Below, piece by piece: positions 35,886 to 49,014 of a DNA stretch of 64,000 nt. Location of the stretch: assembly GCF_945859685.1 (NCBI RefSeq), contig NC_079149.1, positions 4,933,118 to 4,997,117 of the forward strand, written 5' to 3'. The DNA comes from Eupeodes corollae (taxonomy: Eukaryota; Arthropoda; Insecta; Diptera; Syrphidae). How positions within the stretch are numbered: the first letter of the stretch is position 1; every line of letters begins with the position of its first letter. The notes under the pieces are model-generated. The model was not told where the DNA came from, made no database searches, and worked only from the letters and a program-made list of their open reading frames with translations. Position numbers and translations under genes: made by a program.

Positions 35886-38800
35886 ATGTTAGATTATTTA
35901 CTATTATTGGGTTCAAAATTCTCAAAATTGAAATAGCAAAAAAATACATCCCAAAACAGAAAAATTGAATAAATTAAATAATATTATGTCATTAAATTGT
36001 TTAGTTTCACTTTTTTTTAAATTAAAAATAAAATTATTTGAAACTTTTGAAAGCAATCAAATTATAAAAAACTTCTAAGTATAGAAACCTCCTTTTTATT
36101 TGAACTGTGTCTGATTTAGAATGGTTATTTATTCATAAACTTATGCACCACCATATGACAATATTCTATTCTAAATAACTGGAATAAGAATTAATGATAA
36201 TACCATGTGCCGTACTCAACGTGATTTTTATTCTATCCTACATCAGAAATATTGAGTTTTAAGCAAATAAAATTCTAAAAAACTTCAAAAAAGTGTAGAT
36301 ATGTTGTTTTGTGTTTTTATTGAACTTTATTTTTTTTAAATATATTTTGTTTTCTAAACTGATGGTATGTTTTTCGTATGATACATACGGAAATCAGTTT
36401 ATTTTTTGGTATTTAAGAATTTGTACCTTCTACCCACAAGTTGAAAGGATAGAATATAATAATGCTTGAAGCGCGCACGTTTTCCACGTGAAGAGATGCA
36501 TTCATACATGTCATCATTTGAACTTATTCAATTATCTTTTATTTTTATACAGATAAAAATATGATAAGGAAGTAAAATAAAAAGTCATTTAGTATATAAA
36601 AACCTAGAGTTTTCCTCTTTTTTTTTTTAAATAATATTGTAAAGAATAAATAGTATTTCCACAAATTTTAATATTTATTTCCGAATATCAGCGCATACAT
36701 GAAAAAGAATAAAAACAATATAAATTGTATTGTTTATTTAATACGCATATGTTTTAGTTTGTTTGTATGATTACGCAGAAAAACAACGTGAATTCGAGGT
36801 AGATAAATAATTTAATAAGCTTTTTCAAATAAAATCTCGACTTAAGTTTAAACACAAAATCAAACAGTAACCTTAAAAATAAAACAGGTGAAATCTAAAA
36901 ACACAAAAAGATTGATATTGGTTTGATATTTCCAAATTGATTAAAAAATAGTACAAAGAAATCAGTAAATATTGTTTTAATTTTTCTTAAATTGGTTTCC
37001 AAGTTTAATTTCACTTTATTTTGCTTCATCTTTAGTAAAAAGATTTGCAACTAATTATTTAACAGCTTGTTTTTGAAAAATTAGAAGTAAGCAATTTAAT
37101 ATTTTTGTTTCCACTTGTAGTAATTTTTAGCTATTCTCAAAACTTAATCCCTGCTAACTAGAAAAACTATAAATTAATATTTTTTACTTTTTGAATATGA
37201 GGCATTTGAACAAGGCTTAGTTTTGACAGTTTGTAAAATATAAAATAAATCTACATTTTTGGAACGGTTCTATTAAATTAGAATTCAAAACGATATTCCC
37301 AATTTAAGAATCGTTTTTCTTAATCTCAATTTTTCATTCAAAACACGGTGTTTTATTTTTAAAATTAAAAGAATTATATTTTTTATTCATTTAGAGGTAA
37401 TTTCAGACATGAAAACAAACAGAATCGCATAATCATTATTATTTCAAATTATTGAAATCGGTTGATAAGTTCTTAAGAAAACTTAAAAACTAAATTAAAA
37501 CTTATGGTTCTATGGGAGTACCTTTCTGAAGCAATATAAAAATATTTATTTGTGTTGAAAGAACCCAAATTAAGAACAAACATAAAGAAATTTAAAAAAA
37601 TCTATCGGTTCGTTTTTCAGAAAATTCGAATTTTCGATTTTAACCGAAAAATTGTTATAAAACTAGAAAACACCTAACGTGAATCGTGAATCGTGAAATT
37701 TGTAGTCAATTGACCCAATGGTTTGGGATGCAGGGGCAAGGACTAACTAAGGATTAAAATCTCAAGTGCGAACATTTTTTACGAATGCGAAAAGGTCGAA
37801 ACTATTTTACAACGTTATTTAAAGAAAGGATCTTAAAACTTCTTTTTCGGTATTTTTGAAAAACCGTTTTTAAAAAGGTGGATGCCTTTCCACTTCTATT
37901 ATTTTAAAATAACAGATGCTGTAAGCACACTTCGATTTTGCAACTTAAGAAGAGTTAATATAAAATAGTAAAATGCTTATAAAAGTTATTTTAGTGAATT
38001 ACTTAAATGTACATCTTACTAAATTTTGTAACTACATATGTTATCATTTTCTTGAAGCCGTTCAACTAGCACTAAAATTTAAATATTTTCAAAAGAATTT
38101 TTTCACTTTTTTTTCTGTTCAAAATGTTCATGTAGAATTGAAAATAATTAAATTTGTCTGTCAATTAATAAAAGTTTCCTACAAATTTTAAGGCCAAATT
38201 TATTTAACAATTCAAATTTTTCGAAAACTGTTTAAAATTCGTCAAACTCTACCTTCCATATTTCGACAAAAATATCAATATTGTGCAATATAATATTCTT
38301 CAAATAAATATTTATAAACACACTAGAGGTTATTTTGTCCATATGTTCTGAGTGTATTATAACCACATAACAACAGTGGTGGCCGTGTGGGTGTGGTGAA
38401 ATAACTACATACATAAATATATTTATCTTTACAACTTTAAGTAGATACATTCATATAAATAATACAAAATAAAACGTTAACCGGATGAAGGATGTACAAA
38501 TTGACATTTTTTCCAATAATAAATAAGAAGTATTTACTCTACTATTTCGTCTTAGGGCGGGCGGTGGTGGTGATGGTGAGGTTTTCTTTTTTGTTTCCTT
38601 AATCTAAGGATATGTTCCAGCCACGTGCTCGATTTCTTATTTATTTAATAAAATCAGAGAAAAAAAAAGAAGAAAAATAAAGGCGGATGTTCTTTTTGCT
38701 TACTTTGAGGAAACAATTTTAAGGGAAACAAAATATATATAAATAAAGGACAAACAAAAAATACCTAATATTTCATCGGATTTAATTTTATAATGTCCTT

Positions 38801-39143
38801 GAGTTTATTAAAAAAAATTATAAAATTTGTTTTCTAAAATAAAAAAGGGTACCTAATGCCTTCAGCTACAAAAAATATTAATAGATGGAAAGGTGAATTC
38901 TAAATCCTTTTCTTTACAAAGGACCTTTAATGAAATAATAAGTTGACCATAACATTAAAATGAATGTAAATGTCGTAAAAACTTGTTTTCAAGAAAGTTA
39001 AGGACAAAAATAAAAATCGGCTTAAATTATTATTTTTTGAAGTTACAATTAAAATAAATATTTATTTACTTCCTATTGCATGATATTACCTGTGTTTTTT
39101 GGCATTTTATAAATAGCATAGTAGAAAATTCTCAAGAAAACCC
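35886..39143. other. AT-rich non-coding region containing repeat family B copy
   Basis: About 37430-37790 resembles 50030-50410. Otherwise no gene or RNA is evident. A GT/GC-richer patch (gggcgggcggtggtggtgat) lies at about 38556. Confidence 0.5.
37430..37790 (+). repeat. Dispersed repeat family B, copy 1
   Basis: Shares tttctgaagcaatataaaa, aattttcgatttta and caattgacccaatggtttgg in order with 50080-50345. Non-coding; class unknown. Confidence 0.55.
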
Positions 39144-39570
39144 ATCGGCAGTAGCCAGATTTTTGCATTAAAAAATTGGTACAACTGAAGGAAGACTTTA
39201 TCAGAATAATAATACCAAAAAAAGGAAAAAAGTTTTGAGAAGATAAAAAGTTATCAGTAACTTCAATAACTTCTCAGTTAGTCCATTTTCATTAACAAAA
39301 CTAAATAATATCGACAGTAACAGACTGATTTCGTTCCCCAATAGAAAACACATGGTTCCAAATGTACAACTACTCAACGAACACAGCCATCGAGATACAA
39401 ATGCAATATCTATCTTACCAACATTTGAGAACGGAATCACATAAGATCCGTTCGAGACTCGTATAATTGTTGAAACCCATCCGTAGTAAGATTCTACTAT
39501 GCATACTGTGGCTATTGTTTTTAGTATTCGTGTAAAATCCAACTACACTATTGATAAATTTTCCAACAAA
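39144..39570 (+). repeat. Dispersed repeat family C, compact copy
   Basis: Its start (tcggcagtagccagattttt... attggtacaactgaaggaag) matches bases 1-50 of the window. Its remainder, including actactcaacgaacacagcc and atcgagatacaaatgcaat, matches 3600-3870. The compact copy therefore joins two parts that are 3.5 kb apart at the left end of the window. Confidence 0.8.
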
Positions 39571-39829
39571 ACAAAAGTATTGCATTCGGTAAGATTTAAA
39601 AAACTAAAAATGTTGACATTTCTGTCATTTAAGGTCAATAGTAGGTGATATGGATAAATTATTGTGGGCTTAAATATTTTTTGAGCAAGAAACGATATTG
39701 CTTTAGAATGACATATTTTAAACTACGAAGAATTCTCTTTTCGAAAAATCAATTGGAAATTTTTATTTTAAATTGAAGTCTACGAAAAAAATTACTTAAA
39801 ATATTTTAAGTCATTTTTAACTCAAATAT

Positions 39830-40200
39830 TATTTCTTTTAATGTAGACTATTGTTGCTAACATTAATTACATTTTTTGTTTTGCCAACTTTTTATACAAA
39901 CGCAATTCTTTAATTAATGGAAATGATTTTTGACCCAAATATCCTTTTAAAGACAGACATTGACTATAAATTTATTCAAATATAGTTTTTAACATTTATT
40001 AAAACTTTTACAAAAATTCAATTGGAAGTTTTCCTTACAAGAATAAAACTATTCAAAATTGGTAAGACTTTATTTTCGACCCAAATATCTTCAGACAGAT
40101 ATTGACTTCAAACTTATGCAAAAAAAATTACTGTTGATAACACATTTTTGTATTTATTAAAAAGTCCGATTTTTTAAAATCCTACTAAAATCTGTTTAGC
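39830..40200. repeat. Dispersed repeat family A, body units
   Basis: Two module variants in tandem: atttttgacccaaatatcct (about 39928) and attggtaagactttattttc-gacccaaatatcttc-agatattgacttcaaa (about 40057-40110). Non-coding. Confidence 0.55.
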
Positions 40201-42924
40201 AAAAAATATCATACTGCAATTTTAAAAGGCATACATGATAATTTCTTGTTTTAAGAAATTTTACAACATCTGTTGAACCAATTATGGAATTATACACTAT
40301 GAAAAAAATGCTAAGGTATAGTTGCTTTCAAAAACTCTTAAGCTTATTAAAATGATGAAGAAGTAGAAAAAATCCTGAAAGAATGTTTCCATTTAAAAGT
40401 CATAATCCTCAACGATTAAAAAGTCCTGAAAATAAATAACCCAAACAAAAAGAAAAAACCTTTTTTCCTTTAAAAACTTCTTCAACATTTCAAAACAATT
40501 CTTCAAAAACCCTCCTTTGCAAAATAAACACTTATACTTCACTTTCCCACAGAGAGACAGAAAATAAAGAAATTATCCTTTTTAAGGGTCACTATACCTA
40601 TGCAGAGAGAAAATTACAAAAAGAAAAATGTAATAATAATATTCAACTCATAATGAAATCATTTTCAAAAAGTCTCGCATATAAAAATAAACCCCAATAC
40701 CCAAGAATACACCATCAGATACACGTCACTTGCAAAGGCACACACCCATTAGCTATACTATATGATGTAGCTATAGTAGCTTGCTAGGTTCTAAGAACCC
40801 CTCACTGCAGCCACTTCCCCCAACATCACAGTGAAAAAATAGAAATATATGTTTCAAAAAAAAAAAATAGAAATAAAGGACACGAAAATAGACAAATCGA
40901 AAAATAGCAAAAATTTTATAAATTTAGAATTAAATTGTATTCATATAGATTTTTGTGTGTTTTATTTTAAAACCAAAACAATTCTCAAGTTTGTTTTATT
41001 ACTTTTATTCGTAAATCTAAGTATTTTTTTTTGTGTTCTTTTATTTAGAAAAGATGTTCTATGTTTTGAAAGTTCGCAATGAGGACAATAAATACAATAC
41101 GGATAGAAAAAAGACTTTTTCTTGGAAGAAGTGGGGCGTAAGGATTCTCACATGTGTGCTTCATTTTCCTACGTTGGCTATTTCAAGGATATCCAAGTGC
41201 AGTATGGTGTCCGTCCATGTGCCCAGGTTTTTTTTCTTATTCACCTTCATTCGAAAATGGAGAAAAAGGAAAAAACAACCCAAAAACAAACTCATCGTTT
41301 TTTCTCACCCTTAAAGTTTAGTCCACGTAAAATAACATACAGAAAAAGGCAAACAAAGAGAGAACAAGGTTTTCTATGTGTGTGGTTATTTCTTTTTCAT
41401 TTGCATAACACCACATCCACCAAACCAAAAGAAACAGACAAACAAACATATAAACAACCCCCTCTGTATACTTTTTTCAAGGTTAAGGTTATTCCAATAA
41501 TTATATTCATTCCATTTTCCCTTAACTACCCCAACCCGATAATAATAACAGTCGCAGTTTTGTGGACTGCTCCGACTACGAGACTATGTAAAGACGACTG
41601 AAATAGTAGTTATAGTCAAGCCAGTGTTGTTATGTGTGCTTAATATTGTGATTTATGATCCCCTACAACAGTAATCGGGGTAGGTAAGTCGTCTGATTTA
41701 AGGGTAGCTCTCACCACAAAATTATATCCTAACGGCGGCGCGGCGCACATGTAGAGTGGCACACATAACTTGCTGCTCTTGAAAGCCTTTTGAATGTTTT
41801 TTTGAAATGGTATAAGTTTAAATGAAAATGAAGATTACAAGAACTTAGCCTCAAAAGCGAAAATCAATTAAAGTTTGGTTATATGCGCTCTGCTGCCAAC
41901 ACCTTTGCTTTTAACCCTTACCGTTAACATCTTTTGATATGGCAAAGTCTGCAAAAGGTTGACAACTTTGATCGAAGAGATGCTCTTAAAAAGCTTTGTT
42001 TTAGTGTTGGTAGTGCTTTGGTTCTGGCTCCGTCGATGTACAAAAACGTGCCATTCTGTTATTAATCAGAAGAAACAATGAAAGGAACTAATGTCAACCC
42101 CACTATACTCCACCGTCTTCCCAAAGAAGCCTACATTGTAATTTGAAATCATTTTTTAACAAAACAAAACTGAATAAAAGGATGAGTTGAGAATTTTTGG
42201 GGTGGTATTTTGTGTGTGTTTAGGAAATTTATTTTGCGTGTGTGCTCGAAGTTAAAGTAATTTATAAAACCACAAGGATGAAATAAATAAGCGAACAAGG
42301 ATAAGGAATATAAAGACGGGGATAACTCTTTTGTTGTATGTGGTTTTTGTTTTGCGTTGGCCGACTACGAATATATGTATATGCGTGACAAGTTATAACT
42401 CTCGTTCTCTTCGTCTCGCCTTATGTGGTTTAAAATTCCATGCCATAGACAAAGTATTTGAATGCAATTTTCATGGGTCACCTAGGCGTATACGTAATAT
42501 TTTTGTTTAAATTTATTTTAGTTTTTACTTTGAAAGCTGTAGGTGGAAATTGTTCTCTTTAGTTTAATAGTTTAATATAGTTTTAAGTATTTTTAGCAGT
42601 GTTTTATTTACAAATATGAGTTTTGTTTTGTAGACAGGTCTGAAGTTTTTTTTTGACCGGTTTGAAGGATTTTCAAGAACTTTAATATCTTTTTAAGATA
42701 AATTATTTATTTTCGAAAAAAATAGTTAGCACGCTGAAAAAATTGATTTGACACAAGTTTCAAGGTTAAGGAAAGCTATGGCCAGAATTTGAAATTTTCA
42801 AACATAGATTTTTACATAAAAAGTATGTTTTTTTCAAGAGCCTAAGAACTTTTAATAACAATTAAAGAAATACAAATTATTGGACTGTATTATAATAATA
42901 ATTTCATGGCATTTTTCTTAAATT
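40201..42924. other. Non-coding region upstream of Mef2
   Basis: No supported gene. Overlapping ORFs at 40849-41601 are low-complexity K/F/T-rich and carry no domain. A GC-richer patch with ggcggcgcggcgcac at about 41733 and a direct repeat tagctata at about 40751 and 40768 stand out from the AT-rich background and could be regulatory. Confidence 0.45.
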
Positions 42925-43350
42925 CCCATAGGAAGTTGTTGTAATCCGATTTGTCGAATTGAAAATGTTGGCATTTCTTGACGTTTCTACAGTCTAAATA
43001 AAAGATTTTTTGAAAGATGTCTGTGCGTGCGTGTGAACGGAAAGTTTTTTCGTAGTCCATATCTCAAAAACCAGTAGAAATATCGAATTCAAATAAATTT
43101 TGTTAGACAGATAATGAAAAATTTTTACAAACGATATAAATTTCACTAAAACTTGGTAAAAATTGATTTTCGACTCAAATATTTATTTCAAAAAATTAAT
43201 ATACCTAATCATACTTATTTCATCTTATAGAAATATAAGACATGCAAAATGAAATCTACAAAAAATAGTAACTACGCAAAATTGGTAAAATTTTGTATTC
43301 GATTCTCGATCGAAATTAAACTAGTTCATATTATCCTAAATATTGTTGGT
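42925..43350 (+). repeat. Dispersed repeat family A, second copy with conserved head
   Basis: Head 42925-43105 matches 31893-32100; the copy lacks a short segment present at 32015-32035. It is followed by cttggtaaaaattgatttt-cgactcaaatat (about 43152) and acgcaaaattggtaaaattt (about 43273). Confidence 0.75.
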
Positions 43351-43479
43351 AAATTTAAGTTATTTTTTTGGGAAAATTCCACTTTTTAATACATAAGTCC
43401 GAAAGCTACGTAGTTTATGCAACTAATTAAATTTAGTTTAATAGATTTTTTTCAAAAATGCATGTCCATCTCTAATTGA

Positions 43480-44750
43480 AGAAATACAGAAGTTATTCAC
43501 TGAGATTCTTGAAACTGCTTTCATGCATAATTCAACTTTAACTCTGCCAAAAGAAGAAACTCTACGCTTTCTTCATCGATCTTAAGGCTGCTTTCGATAG
43601 CATTGACAGGAATGCTCTTATTTATAAGCTATCGACTCTGGGAATATCTTCGAAAATACTGGCTACTACAAAGTCTCTTTATAAGGACTGTAGCTGTTTG
43701 GGATGGTTTGGGTTTGTCAGACTTTTTCCTCACGAAGAAAGGTATTCGTCAAGGATGTGTGCTAAGTTCTCTTCTTTTCGTTCTGTTTTTAAATGATGTT
43801 CATGCGAAACTTCCAATCGGTATTGTTTTAGACGATCTTCAAATTAACGCCCACTTACATTGCCGCCTCAAAAGCTATTATGTTGTACTGTTTTTGGGGG
43901 TACCGCGAATACAACCAAGTCGAAAATTAGCAGCGTTTCTTCATGGAAAGATGCTTTTTACTGAGCGATAATACGCCTTACATTGAAACAGGTTAACCGA
44001 AGGGTTTTCTTTCGTCCCTCCTGCTACATTTTTCTTTCATAAGACGAAATCTAAATCTTCCTAATAATAGATTACCCAACATTTTATCGAAAGCCATTAT
44101 AAGCAAGAAAATCTTCTGGGCTAAGGAATGGTTGGATATTTTCCATGGATGTTCGTCAGATTTCTCTTTTGACATGAATCTACTTGAATGACAGTTAGTG
44201 CGACACAGAGTCAATTTCACGATGAATATTGCAACTTGATGTACTCTGGCATACGGAACTACTTTGATGACTCCAATTCACGTGATATGATTTCCATAAT
44301 TTTTAAAGCTCGCTGCGGGCTCCTTAATATCAATTGAAGAGACTTCCAAGGAGATACAGATAGAATATGTATATTATGTAATGATAATGAATCGGAAAAT
44401 ACCATGCACTTCATTGGAACCTGCCCCCAGTATTCAAAACGTACAGAAGAAAATTTATTGGCAACGGCATGCTTTGTCTTTCTCAACTTCTCAACATTCT
44501 TAATGGGTACTACTACTCAAACATATATTACTTCTTAAAAGCGTCAATTAAATATCGCAATCTTATTATAAATGAATTTTCATAACAGATGTATGTAACT
44601 TAATTAACTTACTAAGCTTATATATTTTTTTAATTTCCTTTTTAACAGGCAACTTAAAGTTATTGTCAAAACTAATTTTAAACCAACAATACTCATTTTT
44701 TGTAAGATCTTTTTGAAAATAAAATTATATATCTATCTATCTATCGAATT
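43480..44750 (+). pseudogene. Non-LTR retrotransposon relic (RT to 3' end)
   Basis: Reading frames show FFIDLKAAFDSIDRNALIYK (RT palm region) near 43570, then KGIRQGCVLSSLLFVLFLND near 43738. No YADD box can be read, suggesting an internal deletion. Further on (about 44050-44460) come LPNILSKAIISKKIFWAKEW, RDMISIIFKARCGLLNIN, and a C-x2-C-x8-H-x4-C knuckle (CILCNDNESENTMHFIGTCP), as found at the C-terminus of several RNase-H-type non-LTR clades. Stops and frameshifts break the protein. A short (ATCT)n tail at about 44728-44745 marks the probable 3' end. Clade not assigned. Confidence 0.75.
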
Positions 44751-47700
44751 GATTTAGCAAATAAATTGATGGTCAAGATGGCAGATGGCAAGTTACACAA
44801 TTTACACCGTATTCCTGAAACAAAGGGCTGACAAATATTTAGACAGAAAAATCATTTATCACGGATTGATAGTCTTTCGTCATTTACCGTGAATGCAACT
44901 CTTTCCTGATTTTGAAAAAAAGACTTTCCATTTTACCAAAGATGATTAAACAATGTAAAATGAAAGAAGTGTTCTAGGAACTTCGACAACAGATTTATTG
45001 TATTTAAAGCAATCTTCGGCATTGTTCTGGCGTTTAAAAAATTAAGAAGAACTATTGAACAGAAATGTCAACACGATTTGACTTTCTCAGGTGTGAAACC
45101 ATAGACAATAACCATTTAAACATGTCATCCAACTAAAACAACATCCTTTATATAAATGAAATAGGTTTCTCCAACCTTGTAATAATTTGTATACAAGATT
45201 TTTTACATTATTTTAATTTGAAACTCTGAATTATGTTGTATGTATTCATAAGTTCAAAGAAAAATTTTATCATAAGATTTATTGGAAATGTATGATAGAA
45301 TTTATAACAAAAAATAGAAGACTTATGTAATCTCTTTTCCTTTGTAAAAGATTATCAAAGACGTTCCAATGTTTAAATATTCTCATATTACAAACAACAG
45401 CTCCGATTTTTTAGGTAACATTTAAAATAATCTTTAAAATCATACATCATTAAAAATGTATTTTGCATATACTTATAAAGTTATACAAGGATATGATATA
45501 TCTTTTTTGTTATTTAAAATGAGAAACCACATATTCAAAAAGACTTTTACTACTTCTTGATAAAAAAGAAATTACAAATTGCTTCCATCACTTAAGCCTC
45601 TCACATTCCCTTAAAAATTCGATACTATAATTTAAAAAAATAAAAAAAAAATATCTTTTCCATCTTAACAAAAAAAAAACAAGTCCTTGAAAGAAAGGAC
45701 TTATTATTATATTGTTATCACAACGACAGGATGAGTGTTTTTCAAGTTCAGGTATCACAAGAAACACTGATAGAAAAGAAGTACTTCTTTGATGAAGAAA
45801 TGCAAAAGAAAAAAGAACGAAGAAGAAAAATCTTTCCTCCCACCTAACCTTTATCATAATAATAATCATTCTAAGGAGCCAAAGCTTTGGTGAAGGATTT
45901 CTTGATCTTTTTTTTGTGTCTTTTTTGTGCTGTTTTTGTTGTTATTTCATTGCCCTTCGGATGTTGTTTTTGTTTTTTCAACTTTTCTCCTGGTGAATTG
46001 TTATTTTTACAATATATAAAATGAGACATAAAAAAAGAATAAAAGTAACGATATGTGGGAAGTAGAACACAGAACAGAATAATATTAAATGTGTAGGATG
46101 CCAGGATACGAAAGGATCCTCTCTATATAATATTGAATTGGTTAACTTAGATGTCATGATGCAGAAGGGAGTGAGGTCTTACTCCAATGAAAACATTGAA
46201 TTTTATTTTGTGTGATTTCCTTTTTCTTTTTTATTTTTTAAATTTAAGGAAGAGGATATTTATATAAATTGATTGTCATTTAATTTGAGATGGTTTTTTA
46301 CGTGTCTTTTTTATTTTTTTATTCCTGAATAATGAGAATTAATGTTTAAAATTTGATTAAATTACTACCGTTGTCAAAGATACATTTTTTACAGTGGCTA
46401 AAAGATATTTTTTCTTTGATTGGTTGTTGGTTGGTCCAGGTCGAGGGACCAAATAAATTCAGAGGAATTTTTATTGAATTTTAATTTTACGGGATTCAAT
46501 ATAATTGAATAGACAAAAGATGATAAATTTTGTATTTTTTAATTAATGTAGAATTCTATTAAAATGGTTTACCATAGCAAAACTTTTGAACATAAAATAC
46601 AGTGTCATCCATAAATAATTGCACATCACCTTTTTCTTAAAAACAGCTTTTCCCTTAAAATACGAATTATTTATGAACAAATTAAGAACAGAAATAGATA
46701 CAAACTGTCAAAATAAACACTTGTAAGCATATTTTAACTTTTCTCTACTTTTTGTAGTATTTGAATTTCTGGAATTGGAACATCGAAAGTAACAAAGCCT
46801 TTTTATGTCGATGATAACAATTCTTTTTCATAAGTTAAAGAATTTAAGGACATACCTAAATTTCCGCCTTGTGAAGTGACTTGTAATTGGGTGTTTTTTG
46901 TGTCCTTTTTCGTTTACTTATGCAGTTGTGATGATTGACAATTGACATACTTAACTATATGGCTTTTAAGAAACTCCCTTTCCAACTCTCCTTTTCGATT
47001 CTATTCTTCTATAGTTCAAAATTCAAAAATGAGGACAAACTTGTCAATACTAAGGGTACAAACCATTACTCATCAAGTATCTTTCATTCTCAAAAAAAAA
47101 GACAAAAGGGAGTAATTAGTCCGAATCGTTTTCTATGTTGTCATAACATATCTCTCTCTCTCTCTCTCTTTGAGACTACATACAAATTCGTCAGGTGTGT
47201 ACCTAATTCGTCAACTGCACTTTACACGTTTCACACAATTTTTGAAGAATCTACTTGCCATCATTTCGACAAGGTGAAATGTCATCAAGTGCTGATGGCT
47301 TGGCTACTTCTCCATCTCTTTTGCATCTAATAAACCACAACTGATGGCAAGGAAAAGGAAAATCCTGCGAAGAAAAAAACAACAAAAGGATAACAAAAAT
47401 GCAGCAGCAGAGCAAAGAAAATACTAGTTAAGTCGGTTTATGTAGAATTTTGTATTTCGCCAAAGGACATCATCTTTTGAAAGACAAAACAAAAAAAGGA
47501 TACACCACATTCACATCCGTTTTTTGTTGTTATTGTTGTTGTTATTGTGAGGATTCGTCTTCCTTCCTTCCTCTTTATTACAAAAAAAATACACTTTACC
47601 CATTTTTCTTATTCACTTTTGCATTGGATTGTGTCACCGTTCATTGGGGTTGTATTGTATGGTTGTTGTTGTTGGATTAAAGGATATGTGTAGTAGGTGA

Positions 47701-48240
47701 TACCGCAACATACTTCACCTAAATCATTTTCTCACCTAGATTTTTTCTAGTTTTCGAGAGAGAAAAGGTATACCTAATAATAAGTAGAATTTTCCTCAAC
47801 GTATTTTATTCTATTCTTCGGAATAAAAGATTTAAATATATATAAGGAATATTCTACTCATATAAGCGGTTAATCGTATTTATCGTTGTTATTATTTTAT
47901 TAAAGTATTAATGTAAGTTTTTAAAACTTTTTGTGCGGATTATAAAGGAAAAATCAGCGATGATGTCATAACGCTCTACTTAAGAGGTAAAGAGCATAAA
48001 ATGAAAACATAAATATCTTGGAAAATTGTTCCTTATTCAAAATTGATCTTTTATTTTATTTGTAAATAATTGTGACGTCATAACTATTAACTATCAAATT
48101 TGACTGACATTTTCTTATTTGCTATAACAAATATCTTACAATCAAAAAAGAAACTTGACATAAGAATAATTTAATGGAACATTTAGTGTTACTTTTTTTT
48201 AAACTCGTATTATTTTTAAAACTAAATAACCGAAAAAAAT
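44751..48240. other. AT-rich non-coding region with a (TC)n microsatellite
   Basis: No recognisable gene. A (TC)n run occupies about 47148-47169. ORFs at 45588-45869 and 46935-47330 are AT-driven and lack motifs. Confidence 0.5.
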
Positions 48241-48394
48241 GTTCCTAAAAATTGTAAAAAATGATTTTTGGAACGACTATCTTTTGTAAAAAATATCGTC
48301 GTTAATATTAAATAAATAATAAAAATAGAATTGATTTTAGACTTCAATATTTTAAGAACGAATAAAGGTATTAAATATAAAAAATAAATAAATT

Positions 48395-48630
48395 AGGTGT
48401 TCCCTCTGTTCTCAGGGATAGAGGGGACCTACAGTTTTAAGCCGAATAATTTGAGAAAGCATTTTTTCATGACAAGAATTACTTAAGGTGGTGCTACAGT
48501 CGTGTATGAACTAGAACTAAGAATTACTCTTGGTAAATTTGTCAATTCCAAGCAAGAGGCAGCACCCGTGATTGAACCCAAAACCTTTTGGCATGACATT
48601 AAAACGCAGTAACCACCATGTCACTGGTAA
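48395..48630 (-). mobile_element. tRNA-derived SINE (copy 3, minus strand)
   Basis: On the minus strand an A box (tggtggttactgcg, 48618-48605) and a B box (gggttcaatcac, about 48580-48569) precede the same body as copy 1 (gcctcttg..ggaatt.acaaat...caagagtaa, then actgtaggtccctct). The best-preserved B box of the three. A variant of repeat family A lies just left of it at about 48235-48350. Confidence 0.78.
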
Positions 48631-49014
48631 ATTAAACTTATTAAATGGCATTGATTTTAAACTTATATAGTTTATTTTTAAACAAAACATCGTTCTTAAA
48701 ATTTTACAGAATTCTTAGAAAAATCAGTTCAGATTTACAAATATAAAATTTAATAAAGTAATAGACTTTTAACTAATTTCATCTTATAATAAATGTTTGT
48801 GTTGTTTACACTTGGAACAACTCTTAGTTTCTTTTCTACAAAAATTAAACCTCCAAATAAAATTCTGAAAATTGGAGTACTTATATAATTTGAGAAAAAA
48901 TAAAGAAATTGGTCTAATCCATTTTCTTTTAGACAGTGTCCGGTTATGACACCTATTATCGAGCTTATATGCGATCCGCTTAGAGAAAGCAATCACCTTG
49001 AACGTTTAAAATCT

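Noticed and set aside
41122..41601. 159-codon ORF
   Set aside because: Low-complexity Lys/Thr/Pro-rich translation, overlapping ORFs in other frames, no domain and no splice partners.
46935..47330. 131-codon ORF
   Set aside because: Spans a TC microsatellite and shows no protein-like pattern.
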